Assembly: GCA_964442745.1 (NCBI GenBank)
Contig: CAYUAI010000122.1
Coordinates: forward strand, 1 to 10,454
DNA from: CAYUAI01 sp964442745
GTDB lineage: Bacteria > Pseudomonadota > Gammaproteobacteria > S012-40
DNA: 10,454 nt
Reading direction: 5' to 3'
The notes beneath the pieces are model-generated. The model made no database searches, was not told the DNA's origin, and saw only the letters and a list, made by a program, of their open reading frames with translations. This document shows, piece by piece, positions 1 to 4,794 of the stretch; position 1 is the first letter of the stretch; each line of letters begins with the position of its first letter. The translations under genes and the position numbers were made by a program.

Positions 1-36
1 TACCTATAACGCTATAGGCATAGGCTCGGTAATAAG

Positions 37-101
37 TTGCTCACCTTACTTCGCCTCGGGAGGGTATGGTGGGAGCAAGATAAAGCCCCGTTTATTTTTT
101 T
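37..101 (+). terminator. structured RNA end with terminator-like hairpin and T run
   Basis: On the + strand TTGCTC (37-42) pairs with GAGCAA (73-78) and ACC (43-45) with GGT (68-70), leaving a two-base bulge. Inside this lies the small hairpin CCTC/GAGG (54-57 with 60-63). It is followed by a five-base AT stem, ATAAA (80-84) with TTTAT (91-95), and a run of seven T (95-101). This could be the 3' end of a + strand transcript or small RNA that starts left of the window. The final stem is weak, and the T run overlaps the 3' end of the minus-strand gene at 100-651, so it may instead be a chance fold. I do not recognise it as RNase P RNA, tmRNA, 6S or SRP RNA. Confidence 0.3.
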
Positions 102-651
102 AAAAAAGCTCAATATTATCTTCGTTGTTTTGCTTTGTTATATTTTTTGTATTGGAGAGTACTTCTTCAATCGATTTGCCCTGTAGGATACCATCAAACA
201 TTTTTTTATCTATTTCAAGTGTGTATTTGGATTTGATTTTTGTTTGTAAAGTGAGCCATTCCTGTGGATTGTAGAGGCGACTTTGATCGGCCACGAGTTC
301 TGTTAAGGTGGCCAGGCTATTGGAGACATGATTGAGTCGTTGGGTGAGTTTATCATAGAACTGGAAGGCAATAATGGCGGTTTGTACTTTATCTGAGACA
401 TGCTCAAAATTACGCATAATTGTTGTTTTTTCTTCGCTTTCAGGGAGTTTTTCGCCGGCTTTAGCGATGGTCTCTACGGTTTCGATAATGCTGGTGAAAG
501 AATGACTCAAGGCATCGATTGAGTCATCCCCATCACGCATTGTATATTCGATTTGGGCGACAGCAAGATTCAACAGCATGACGGTTTCTCTTATTTGACT
601 CCAGTCTAAGTCAGGTCGATGGGCTGTTGATAAACTCGTTTGTGCACTCAT
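100..651 (-). CDS. CheZ-like protein (putative response-regulator phosphatase)
   Basis: This is a 183-residue, largely helical soluble protein with no signal peptide or membrane segment. The best clue is the stretch around residues 94-106, where FQFYDKLTQRL resembles the CheZ active-site helix (FQDLTGQVI). It keeps the D-x3-Q spacing as D100 and Q104; in CheZ that Asp/Gln pair positions Mg and the attacking water on phospho-CheY. The flanking long helices (about 18-65 and 75-120) fit the CheZ four-helix hairpin, and the length is slightly below E. coli CheZ (214). The tail (165-183) is polar and Asn-rich, and lacks an obvious CheY-binding peptide. The start at 651 has a loose GAGG about ten bases upstream. 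No chemotaxis genes are in view, so the target would be an unlinked response regulator. The fold assignment is moderately safe; phosphatase activity is inference. Confidence 0.6.
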   Translation of the reverse strand: MSAQTSLSTAHRPDLDWSQIRETVMLLNLAVAQIEYTMRDGDDSIDALSHSFTSIIETVETIAKAGEKLPESEEKTTIMRNFEHVSDKVQTAIIAFQFYDKLTQRLNHVSNSLATLTELVADQSRLYNPQEWLTLQTKIKSKYTLEIDKKMFDGILQGKSIEEVLSNTKNITKQNNEDNIELF

Positions 652-680
652 TAAAATATGGCCTCATTGAATATATTATC

Positions 681-707
681 CAATGCCTAAGAAGGGGCTA
701 GGCATTG
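681..707. repeat. perfect 9-bp inverted repeat upstream of the CheZ-like gene
   Basis: CAATGCCTA (681-689) and TAGGCATTG (699-707) are exact complements around a nine-base spacer. The repeat lies 30-56 bases upstream of the CheZ-like start codon, in the region where its promoter or 5' leader should be. It could be an operator or a leader hairpin. There is no T run after it in either direction, so it is not a standard terminator. The 11-base core CAATGCCTAAG recurs at 1699-1709. Confidence 0.45.
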
Positions 708-718
708 AACAGCAAATT

Positions 719-769
719 GAGGGTTTAAAAGCAGTCAATCAATTCGTAGCACAGCTTTTCAAACCCTCG
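719..769 (-). terminator. long imperfect hairpin downstream of the NYN gene
   Basis: Bases 719-732 (GAGGGTTTAAAAGC) pair with 755-769 (GCTTTTCAAACCCTC) over 14 base pairs with a single bulged C, around a 22-base spacer. It lies about 100 bases past the stop of the minus-strand NYN gene and upstream of the CheZ-like gene. Read on the minus strand it is followed only by a short AATTT, so intrinsic termination would be weak. A transcript-stabilising stem or a repeat-derived hairpin is equally possible. Confidence 0.35.
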
Positions 770-789
770 CTTGAAGTTCTTAAATAGAT

Positions 790-828
790 GAACTGTTTCA
801 ATCGTATAGGGTGTTTAGTAAACAGTTC
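790..828. repeat. perfect 9-bp inverted repeat
   Basis: GAACTGTTT (790-798) and AAACAGTTC (820-828) are perfect complements with a 21-base spacer, just downstream of the NYN gene on its strand. No T run follows. It is the third inverted repeat in this 218-base intergenic gap. Confidence 0.4.
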
Positions 829-869
829 CGTTATCGGGATATTGGTTTTAGAACTTTAATGAGTGGCGT

Positions 870-1397
870 TTATTTGCGATAAGGTTTTTTCTTGTTTGAT
901 GTTTTTTTCGTCGTCAAACTGAACCAGTCGGCCGATGTTATTTCGTGAAAATAATCGGCTTCATCAATAAGCAGTTGTGATGTGGTGCTGGCAACGGCAG
1001 CGATTTCAACGCGTACCCCTTCTGACTTTAAATGGCTGACTAATTCGATATAGTCAGAATCCCCGGACATAATAATAATGGTATCCACTTTACTAGCCAG
1101 TTGGGTGGCTTTAATGGTTAACGGGATGTCGGCACTTTTGTGGCAGGGGCGAACTGAGCCATGATATTGTGAGTGTAAACGTTCTTGCAGTTTTGCTGAA
1201 ATTTGTTTGCCTTCACGCAAATAGATTAACCGGTTGAGACTGCGATTGTCGAGCAGCCGTGGAATGAGTCGATCAAAATTTAACATCATGTGAGGGTCTT
1301 TAGTTTCCGAATGAATACTGCGCTCGATGTTGTTGCCATCGACTAATATTGCAACGGATTGACTGATAACCACATCTTCGGGTCGATATTGTGTCAT
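870..1397 (-). CDS. NYN domain protein, LabA/DUF88 type
   Basis: This 175-residue protein has a NYN (PIN-like) fold over almost its whole length. The first strand carries the DGNN signature (D20, N23), an internal acidic site is at D90 (SADIPL), and the third strand holds SGDSD with D113 and D115. Together these form the acidic, metal-binding cluster expected of PIN/NYN RNases. The segment from 127 to 150 (VRVEIAAVASTTSQLLIDEADYF) matches the usual family end, where unwanted or damaged RNA is thought to be engaged. The last 12 residues are strongly basic (KKTSNKKKPYRK), a plausible nucleic-acid-binding tail. Family members are putative ribonucleases, and cyanobacterial LabA has a regulatory role; the substrate here is unknown. 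Start 1397 has a weak AAGG about 12 bases upstream. It is codirectional with the CheZ-like gene but 218 bases away, so cotranscription is uncertain. Confidence 0.85.
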   Translation of the reverse strand: MTQYRPEDVVISQSVAILVDGNNIERSIHSETKDPHMMLNFDRLIPRLLDNRSLNRLIYLREGKQISAKLQERLHSQYHGSVRPCHKSADIPLTIKATQLASKVDTIIIMSGDSDYIELVSHLKSEGVRVEIAAVASTTSQLLIDEADYFHEITSADWFSLTTKKTSNKKKPYRK

Positions 1398-1923
1398 ATA
1401 TATTTTTGCCTTGATTCAATCATTGGATGCTTATTAAGCGGTTTTTACGGTCACTGCTTGTATGGCTGAATGGTTTTACCTAAGCCGTTTGCACATAGTA
1501 TTTTAGATTATTGATGTTACCACAAGTCTCATTGTCCGAATTATTGCCAATGAACATATTTTGGAAAAGGTGAATTCGGGTTCTACTTTGTTGCTGTATT
1601 TAATTAGTCCGCTATACATTCAATACGACCATAAACTATGATTTTTTCATCAAGTCGCGTCAACGATGATTAGGCCAGTGAGGTGACTAAATTTAGCTCA
1701 ATGCCTAAGCACGCAAAAATCCCTATTTATATTTAGTATTGAGTATAGCGTGTCCATAAAATGGATGCCTTCATCAATATTAGCTTGTTAAATTCTTGAT
1801 AACCATCTTATTCGTATTTCTTTGATAAATATGTGAGCGAATTAATGTGAGTTTTCAGTTTTTAACCTCAGATACACGGCAATTTAGTTCGCTATGATGG
1901 TCATTGCTTATCCCTTAAATATT
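1398..1923. other. gene-poor AT-rich intergenic stretch
   Basis: I see no convincing gene, tRNA or terminator here. The longest open reading stretches are short, start without ATG and resemble no family. The notable structure is an imperfect inverted repeat at 1697-1708 (CTCAATGCCTAA) with 1733-1743 (TTAGTATTGAG). It shares the CAATGCCTAAG core with the inverted repeat at 681-691 and looks like CTCAATACCTAA inside the right arm of the element at 9413-9584. The stretch may hold decayed repeats. Confidence 0.4.
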
Positions 1924-2214
1924 TCACCATGATGAGTATAAAATCATTTCGCCGATAGATTCTGCATTGCTCTCACATTGATGATTTTGGCGACTGATTA
2001 TCCATAACAGTTGGTGGAATTCTGCACGATCGAATGGATCAAACCTCAATGTGAAAAACGCGACGGTATGAAGGTATTGAGTTGCTATGCGATGGTGTCG
2101 CCTGATAGCAAATGACGTAATTTCATACCGAATCAGAATAGGTTTTGTGATGACTTGATTCGGTGTTAGTACGTAGCCCATTCCTAAGCTGGTTTCAAAT
2201 TGATCCGCTTTCAT
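1924..2214 (-). CDS. doubtful 96-residue hypothetical ORF
   Basis: This ATG-started frame encodes 96 residues with no signal peptide, membrane segment or recognisable motif; it is rich in His, Ile, Phe and Arg in its middle. No Shine-Dalgarno sequence precedes the ATG: the bases just upstream are pyrimidine-rich. If real, it would be transcribed divergently from the diiron oxygenase operon. It is the only open frame of any length in the 1.1-kb gap between 1398 and 2494. I cannot assign a function, and it may be a chance ORF or a decayed gene. Confidence 0.2.
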   Translation of the reverse strand: MKADQFETSLGMGYVLTPNQVITKPILIRYEITSFAIRRHHRIATQYLHTVAFFTLRFDPFDRAEFHQLLWIISRQNHQCESNAESIGEMILYSSW

Positions 2215-2273
2215 CGATGGAGATGGAAATGAAATTTGAGTGATGGGTCATATGATCAATACCAAAAATAATC

Positions 2274-2300
2274 CACCTTTACCATTGAATGATAAAGGTG
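2274..2300. promoter_or_regulatory. 27-bp near-perfect palindrome, candidate operator
   Basis: The outer arms CACCTTTA (2274-2281) and TAAAGGTG (2293-2300) are exact complements. Inside, CATT (2283-2286) pairs with AATG (2288-2291) around a single central G at 2287, so 12 of 13 symmetric positions match. It abuts a second perfect palindrome, GCTTT-ACT-AAAGC, at 2300-2312. Both lie about 75 bases upstream of the putative -35 of the diiron oxygenase operon. High symmetry about one centre suggests a dimeric regulator site. It does not resemble the usual Fur box. On the minus strand the stem is followed by ATTATTTTT, so a leftward terminator is an alternative. Confidence 0.45.
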
Positions 2301-2376
2301 CTTTACTAAAGCAGGAATAATTATTTACATAATAAAAATGATTTTCCTTATTTTGAGAGTAAATCAAAAATAAAGA

Positions 2377-2405
2377 TTGACAGTAACACTTATTCAGCGT
2401 TAATT
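2377..2405 (+). promoter_or_regulatory. putative sigma70 promoter of the HDO-NAS-GNAT-MFS operon
   Basis: A consensus -35 TTGACA at 2377-2382 is followed, after a 17-base spacer, by the poor -10 TTAATT at 2400-2405. A better -10-like hexamer, CATAAT, lies at 2415-2420 but has no good -35 at the right distance. Transcription would start near 2412, leaving a leader of about 80 bases before the ATG at 2495. A perfect -35 with a weak -10 is compatible with an activated or repressed promoter. Confidence 0.45.
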
Positions 2406-2494
2406 ATATCGACGCATAATAATAAATTTGTGTTTTTAGTCTAGTAAACAAAACAAGTAATAATGTAGGGATTAGATTGGGGGGAGAAACGTAC

Positions 2495-3244
2495 ATGATT
2501 TCATCATTGCAACAAACTGTTCAAAAAACCAATGAACTTCGTGATGCTTACATTGATCACGCCTTTCGTGTCGAGTTAGAAAAAGCCTTATTTAGTCATC
2601 AAACTATTTCACATCCGCTAATACAAAAATTGGCGGCACCGGTTCCACAAAAAGAATTAATGCGGTTTATTGCTTTGCAAGGCTATCAGCTTACTAAGAA
2701 TTTTGCTTGGTATGTCGGCGGGTTATATCATCATTGTCCGATTGGTTATTACCGTAAGCGACTCGCTATTAATTTATATGAAGAAGAAACGGGGATATTG
2801 TCAAAAACAGCGAATCACGAAGTACTTATGCAACGTTTTATACGTGCGCTAGGCGTTAGTGCGGAACAACGGGATACCGCTGTTGCATTACCTAGTACGC
2901 AAGATCTTATTGATTACCGATGGAATTTAGTCAATAATCCGAAAACCTTCCACATGGGCGCTGCGGCTATTATGATAGCCAGCGAAGGGCAAAATTTGGA
3001 AGAAGAAGCGGGTAAAGCACGGCATGAATTATTGCCTAAGCTCTATGGATTTAAACAGGAAGATTTGGCTTTTTTCTCAGTACATGCGCATGAGGATATC
3101 TTTCACGTTCGTGAAGGTTTAGATCTCGTTGCCGAGATTTGTGTAACACCCGAAATGAAAGTGCAAGCCATTGAGGCTGTCCATGAAACTTGTGATCGAT
3201 TTTGGCGATTTTACGATGGTATCCAACAAGCTTTTGAAGGTTAA
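2495..3244 (+). CDS. heme-oxygenase-like diiron oxygenase (HDO), PqqC/CADD-like
   Basis: The protein has 249 residues and a PqqC/CADD-type all-helical bundle. The candidate metal ligands of the HDO superfamily are all present: a Glu in the EEETG segment (E96-E98), H108, E164 in ASEGQ, and H197-x3-D201-x2-H204 in the last core helix (VHAHEDIFH). That H-x3-D-x2-H pattern is the hallmark of CADD-type dimetal oxidases, and is not needed in cofactor-less PqqC or in thiaminase-type TenA. Known HDOs oxidise, cleave or cyclise amino-acid-like substrates using O2. I chose ATG 2495 because GGGGAG at 2481-2486 sits eight bases upstream. A TTG at 2477 is in frame but would bury that ribosome-binding site in the coding region. 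It is first in the cassette, 92 bases before the nicotianamine-synthase-like gene, and no pqq genes are nearby. The substrate is unknown; the product of the next gene or an amino-acid precursor is the obvious guess. Confidence 0.85.
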   Translation: MISSLQQTVQKTNELRDAYIDHAFRVELEKALFSHQTISHPLIQKLAAPVPQKELMRFIALQGYQLTKNFAWYVGGLYHHCPIGYYRKRLAINLYEEETGILSKTANHEVLMQRFIRALGVSAEQRDTAVALPSTQDLIDYRWNLVNNPKTFHMGAAAIMIASEGQNLEEEAGKARHELLPKLYGFKQEDLAFFSVHAHEDIFHVREGLDLVAEICVTPEMKVQAIEAVHETCDRFWRFYDGIQQAFEG

Positions 3245-3279
3245 TTTATTTATTAATCAATAATCACTGCTTTAAAAAA

Positions 3280-3295
3280 TAACAAAAATTTGTTA
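3280..3295. promoter_or_regulatory. perfect palindrome between HDO and NAS-like genes
   Basis: TAACAAA (3280-3286) and TTTGTTA (3289-3295) are exact complements separated by two bases. The site lies 42 bases before the NAS-like start codon, in the only sizeable gap of the cassette. It may be an operator for a second, internal transcription start, but AT-rich palindromes arise easily and no clear promoter hexamers accompany it. Confidence 0.3.
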
Positions 3296-3336
3296 GCGGG
3301 GAGCTTTCCATCGTATTTTGGAAGGAAGGGCGTTTT

Positions 3337-4182
3337 ATGCAAACACTAGAAAGTAATCATACCATTACACCGGCTATTTCATTCGCTGTTGGGGGGGGTA
3401 GCCGAGAAAAGGAATTACTGGGGCGTCTTCGTGAAATGAAAGAAAATCTGGTTGAGTCGCAGCAAGACTTTCATAATCTCCATCTTTTGATGCGTGATTT
3501 GGAACGTATATTATTGTGCGACGAGCAGGAGATCCCATTTTTTAAAAATATCATGTCGATATTAACCATCGACGAACTCACATTATTTAATAATCTATAT
3601 TGTCTATGGGAAACCAAACTGGAGCGGCGATTCGTGGATTTTCTGGATCACAATGTGGTGAAACATTATCTTGATTATCCGCTCTATGCCCGATTTGAGC
3701 GTCTCATTGATCGCGAAGTCCGTTTGTTAAGAGGCGATGTCCCGAAAAAAATGCTATTCATTGGGAGTGGGCCGATGCCAATCACCGCGCTTTGTTTACA
3801 GCATCGGCTTGGTATCCAGATCGATTGTCTTGAACGTTTTGGTGAGGCGGTGAAGGAATCGAAAAAAGTCATGAAAAAACTGCGTGTAGAAAATCGCATT
3901 CATGTCATGCAGGGCTATGGCGAAAGTTTTAATGTGACTGAGTATGATGTTATTTTAATTGCCCTGTTAGCTAAGCCTAAAAGAGCGATATTGGAGAATA
4001 TTTTAGCGAGCTGTCAGCCGCAGGTGAAGGTGATTTGTCGAACCTCAGAGAATTCTCGCTGTGTGTTTTATGAGCCGACCTTGTGGAGGGATATTCCGAC
4101 TCAGTTCGATGTCGTTGAGCAGGCTCGGGCAAGTGTCGATGACACCATTTCTTCAGTACTTTTACATAAAAAACAACAATAA
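3337..4182 (+). CDS. nicotianamine synthase-like aminocarboxypropyltransferase (CntL/NAS family)
   Basis: This 281-residue protein follows the nicotianamine synthase layout. It has a helical N-terminal part (about 25-105), then the linker YLDYPLYARFERLIDREVRLL (111-131), which corresponds to the YYDNY..LxxLE region of NAS. The Rossmann SAM-binding core begins with LFIGSGPMPIT (140-150), a near-exact match to the family's (F)xGSGPLPxT. YDVILIALLA (203-212) corresponds to YDVVFLAALV, and VICRTSENSRCVFYEP (232-247) to the VVRSAHGxRxxLYP end. The family transfers aminocarboxypropyl groups from SAM to amines, making nicotianamine, staphylopine-type intermediates or related products. At the end of strand 2 the usual Asp-rich nucleotide-binding stretch is CLERF (E166). 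The start is well supported by GGAAGG and AAGGG at 3320-3330. Codons 19-21 contain a run of eight G (3391-3398). No opine dehydrogenase or histidine racemase accompanies it, unlike cnt/pseudopaline loci. The substrate is unknown. Confidence 0.85.
   Translation: MQTLESNHTITPAISFAVGGGSREKELLGRLREMKENLVESQQDFHNLHLLMRDLERILLCDEQEIPFFKNIMSILTIDELTLFNNLYCLWETKLERRFVDFLDHNVVKHYLDYPLYARFERLIDREVRLLRGDVPKKMLFIGSGPMPITALCLQHRLGIQIDCLERFGEAVKESKKVMKKLRVENRIHVMQGYGESFNVTEYDVILIALLAKPKRAILENILASCQPQVKVICRTSENSRCVFYEPTLWRDIPTQFDVVEQARASVDDTISSVLLHKKQQ
3391..3398 (+). repeat. homopolymer G8 tract in the 5' end of the NAS-like gene
   Basis: Eight consecutive G encode Gly19-Gly20 and the first two bases of Gly21, about 55 bases into the NAS-like gene. 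A one-base slip here would frameshift the protein before its catalytic domain. Poly-G tracts of this kind act as phase-variation switches in some bacteria, but length variation has not been shown here. The frame as given is open. Confidence 0.6.
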
Positions 4183-4189
4183 GTAACAT

Positions 4190-4792
4190 ATGACAAACGC
4201 TGTTGTCAGTCAACCGGTCAGGTCGCTCAGCGGTCTGGACGGTCCCGTCTATTTTCAATGGCCGAATCGCATTGATTCGGCCTTACAATGGGATATTTTA
4301 GCATTAATGAACTTAGTGCTTGCCAAGGAAACGACACTGGGTTTTCCGGCTCCCCTGTCTGATAACGAAGGTCAGCAGCACATGCAGGCACTTGCCAATG
4401 CGGTTTCTTCTGGCAATAAACGTGTGTTATTACTGTATGAGACGACGACCGATAAAGTGGTCGGCCATATGTTGCTAACCCCTCATGAGTTGCCGAATTG
4501 CAAGCACATTGCCGAAATTTCGAGGCTCTTTATTCATCCCCATTATCGGGGGGTGAAAGCGCTTCGTGCAGGCTTAAGAGAAATCATTAGCGAAAGTGAT
4601 CGTCTTGGTATTGAGGTGATTACTTTGGATGTGAGGGCGAATACACGAATACATCAATTATGGCAGCGATTAGGTTTTGAAACCATTGGTTGCATGCCGG
4701 ACTATGCACGTGTGAATGGTGAAAAATTTTTCGGCTGTTATATGTACCAAACCGTTGAACAATTAAAAAGTTGTATCCAAATGAAGGGATAA
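4190..4792 (+). CDS. GNAT family N-acetyltransferase
   Basis: This 200-residue protein is a single GNAT domain. The acetyl-CoA-binding motif A is EISRLFIHPHYRGVKALRAGL (109-129): beta4 followed by the pyrophosphate loop R120-G121-V-K-A. The second glycine of the canonical R/QxxGxG/A loop is absent, which is tolerated in some members. Motif B is ITLDVRANTRIHQLWQRLGFETIG (144-167), and the C-terminal strand is FGCYMYQTV. It begins seven bases after the NAS-like stop and ends two bases before the transporter ATG, so it is clearly cotranscribed. A Shine-Dalgarno sequence before 4190 is weak (TAAG), which suggests translational coupling to the NAS-like gene. In a biosynthetic cassette the likely job is N-acylation of the product, as tailoring or self-protection; the substrate cannot be read from sequence. 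A GC-rich hairpin lies in its first 100 bases. Confidence 0.85.
   Translation: MTNAVVSQPVRSLSGLDGPVYFQWPNRIDSALQWDILALMNLVLAKETTLGFPAPLSDNEGQQHMQALANAVSSGNKRVLLLYETTTDKVVGHMLLTPHELPNCKHIAEISRLFIHPHYRGVKALRAGLREIISESDRLGIEVITLDVRANTRIHQLWQRLGFETIGCMPDYARVNGEKFFGCYMYQTVEQLKSCIQMKG
4260..4282 (+). repeat. perfect 9-bp hairpin inside the GNAT reading frame
   Basis: GGCCGAATC (4260-4268) and GATTCGGCC (4274-4282) are exact complements around the five-base loop GCATT, about 70 bases after the GNAT start codon. It would be a stable mRNA hairpin in an otherwise AT-rich operon. It may limit translation or stabilise part of the message. It encodes ordinary protein sequence (PNRIDSA), so selection for the fold is not proven. 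Confidence 0.5.
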
Positions 4793-4794
4793 CA

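Noticed and set aside
1508..1640. About 44-codon + strand open stretch in the 1.1-kb gap
   Set aside because: It has no ATG, no ribosome-binding site and no recognisable motif.
2313..2476. Fur or Zur box upstream of the operon
   Set aside because: The AT-rich palindromes (for example 2316-2325 and 2320-2333) do not match either consensus well enough.
2477..2494. TTG start at 2477 for the HDO gene
   Set aside because: It would place the strong GGGGAG ribosome-binding site inside the coding region; ATG 2495 is eight bases after that site.
2495..3244. PqqC (PQQ synthesis) or TenA thiaminase as the product
   Set aside because: The H-x3-D-x2-H ligand pattern fits diiron oxygenases better, and no pqq or thiamine genes are nearby.
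3337..4182. Generic SAM methyltransferase
   Set aside because: GSGPMP, the upstream Y..Y..L...E segment and the C-terminal R.S...R...Y pattern together match nicotianamine synthases, not general methyltransferases.
4771..4794. TTG start at 4771 for the MFS gene
   Set aside because: It overlaps the GNAT end, and the AAGGGA site points to ATG 4795, which begins a normal MFS N-terminus.
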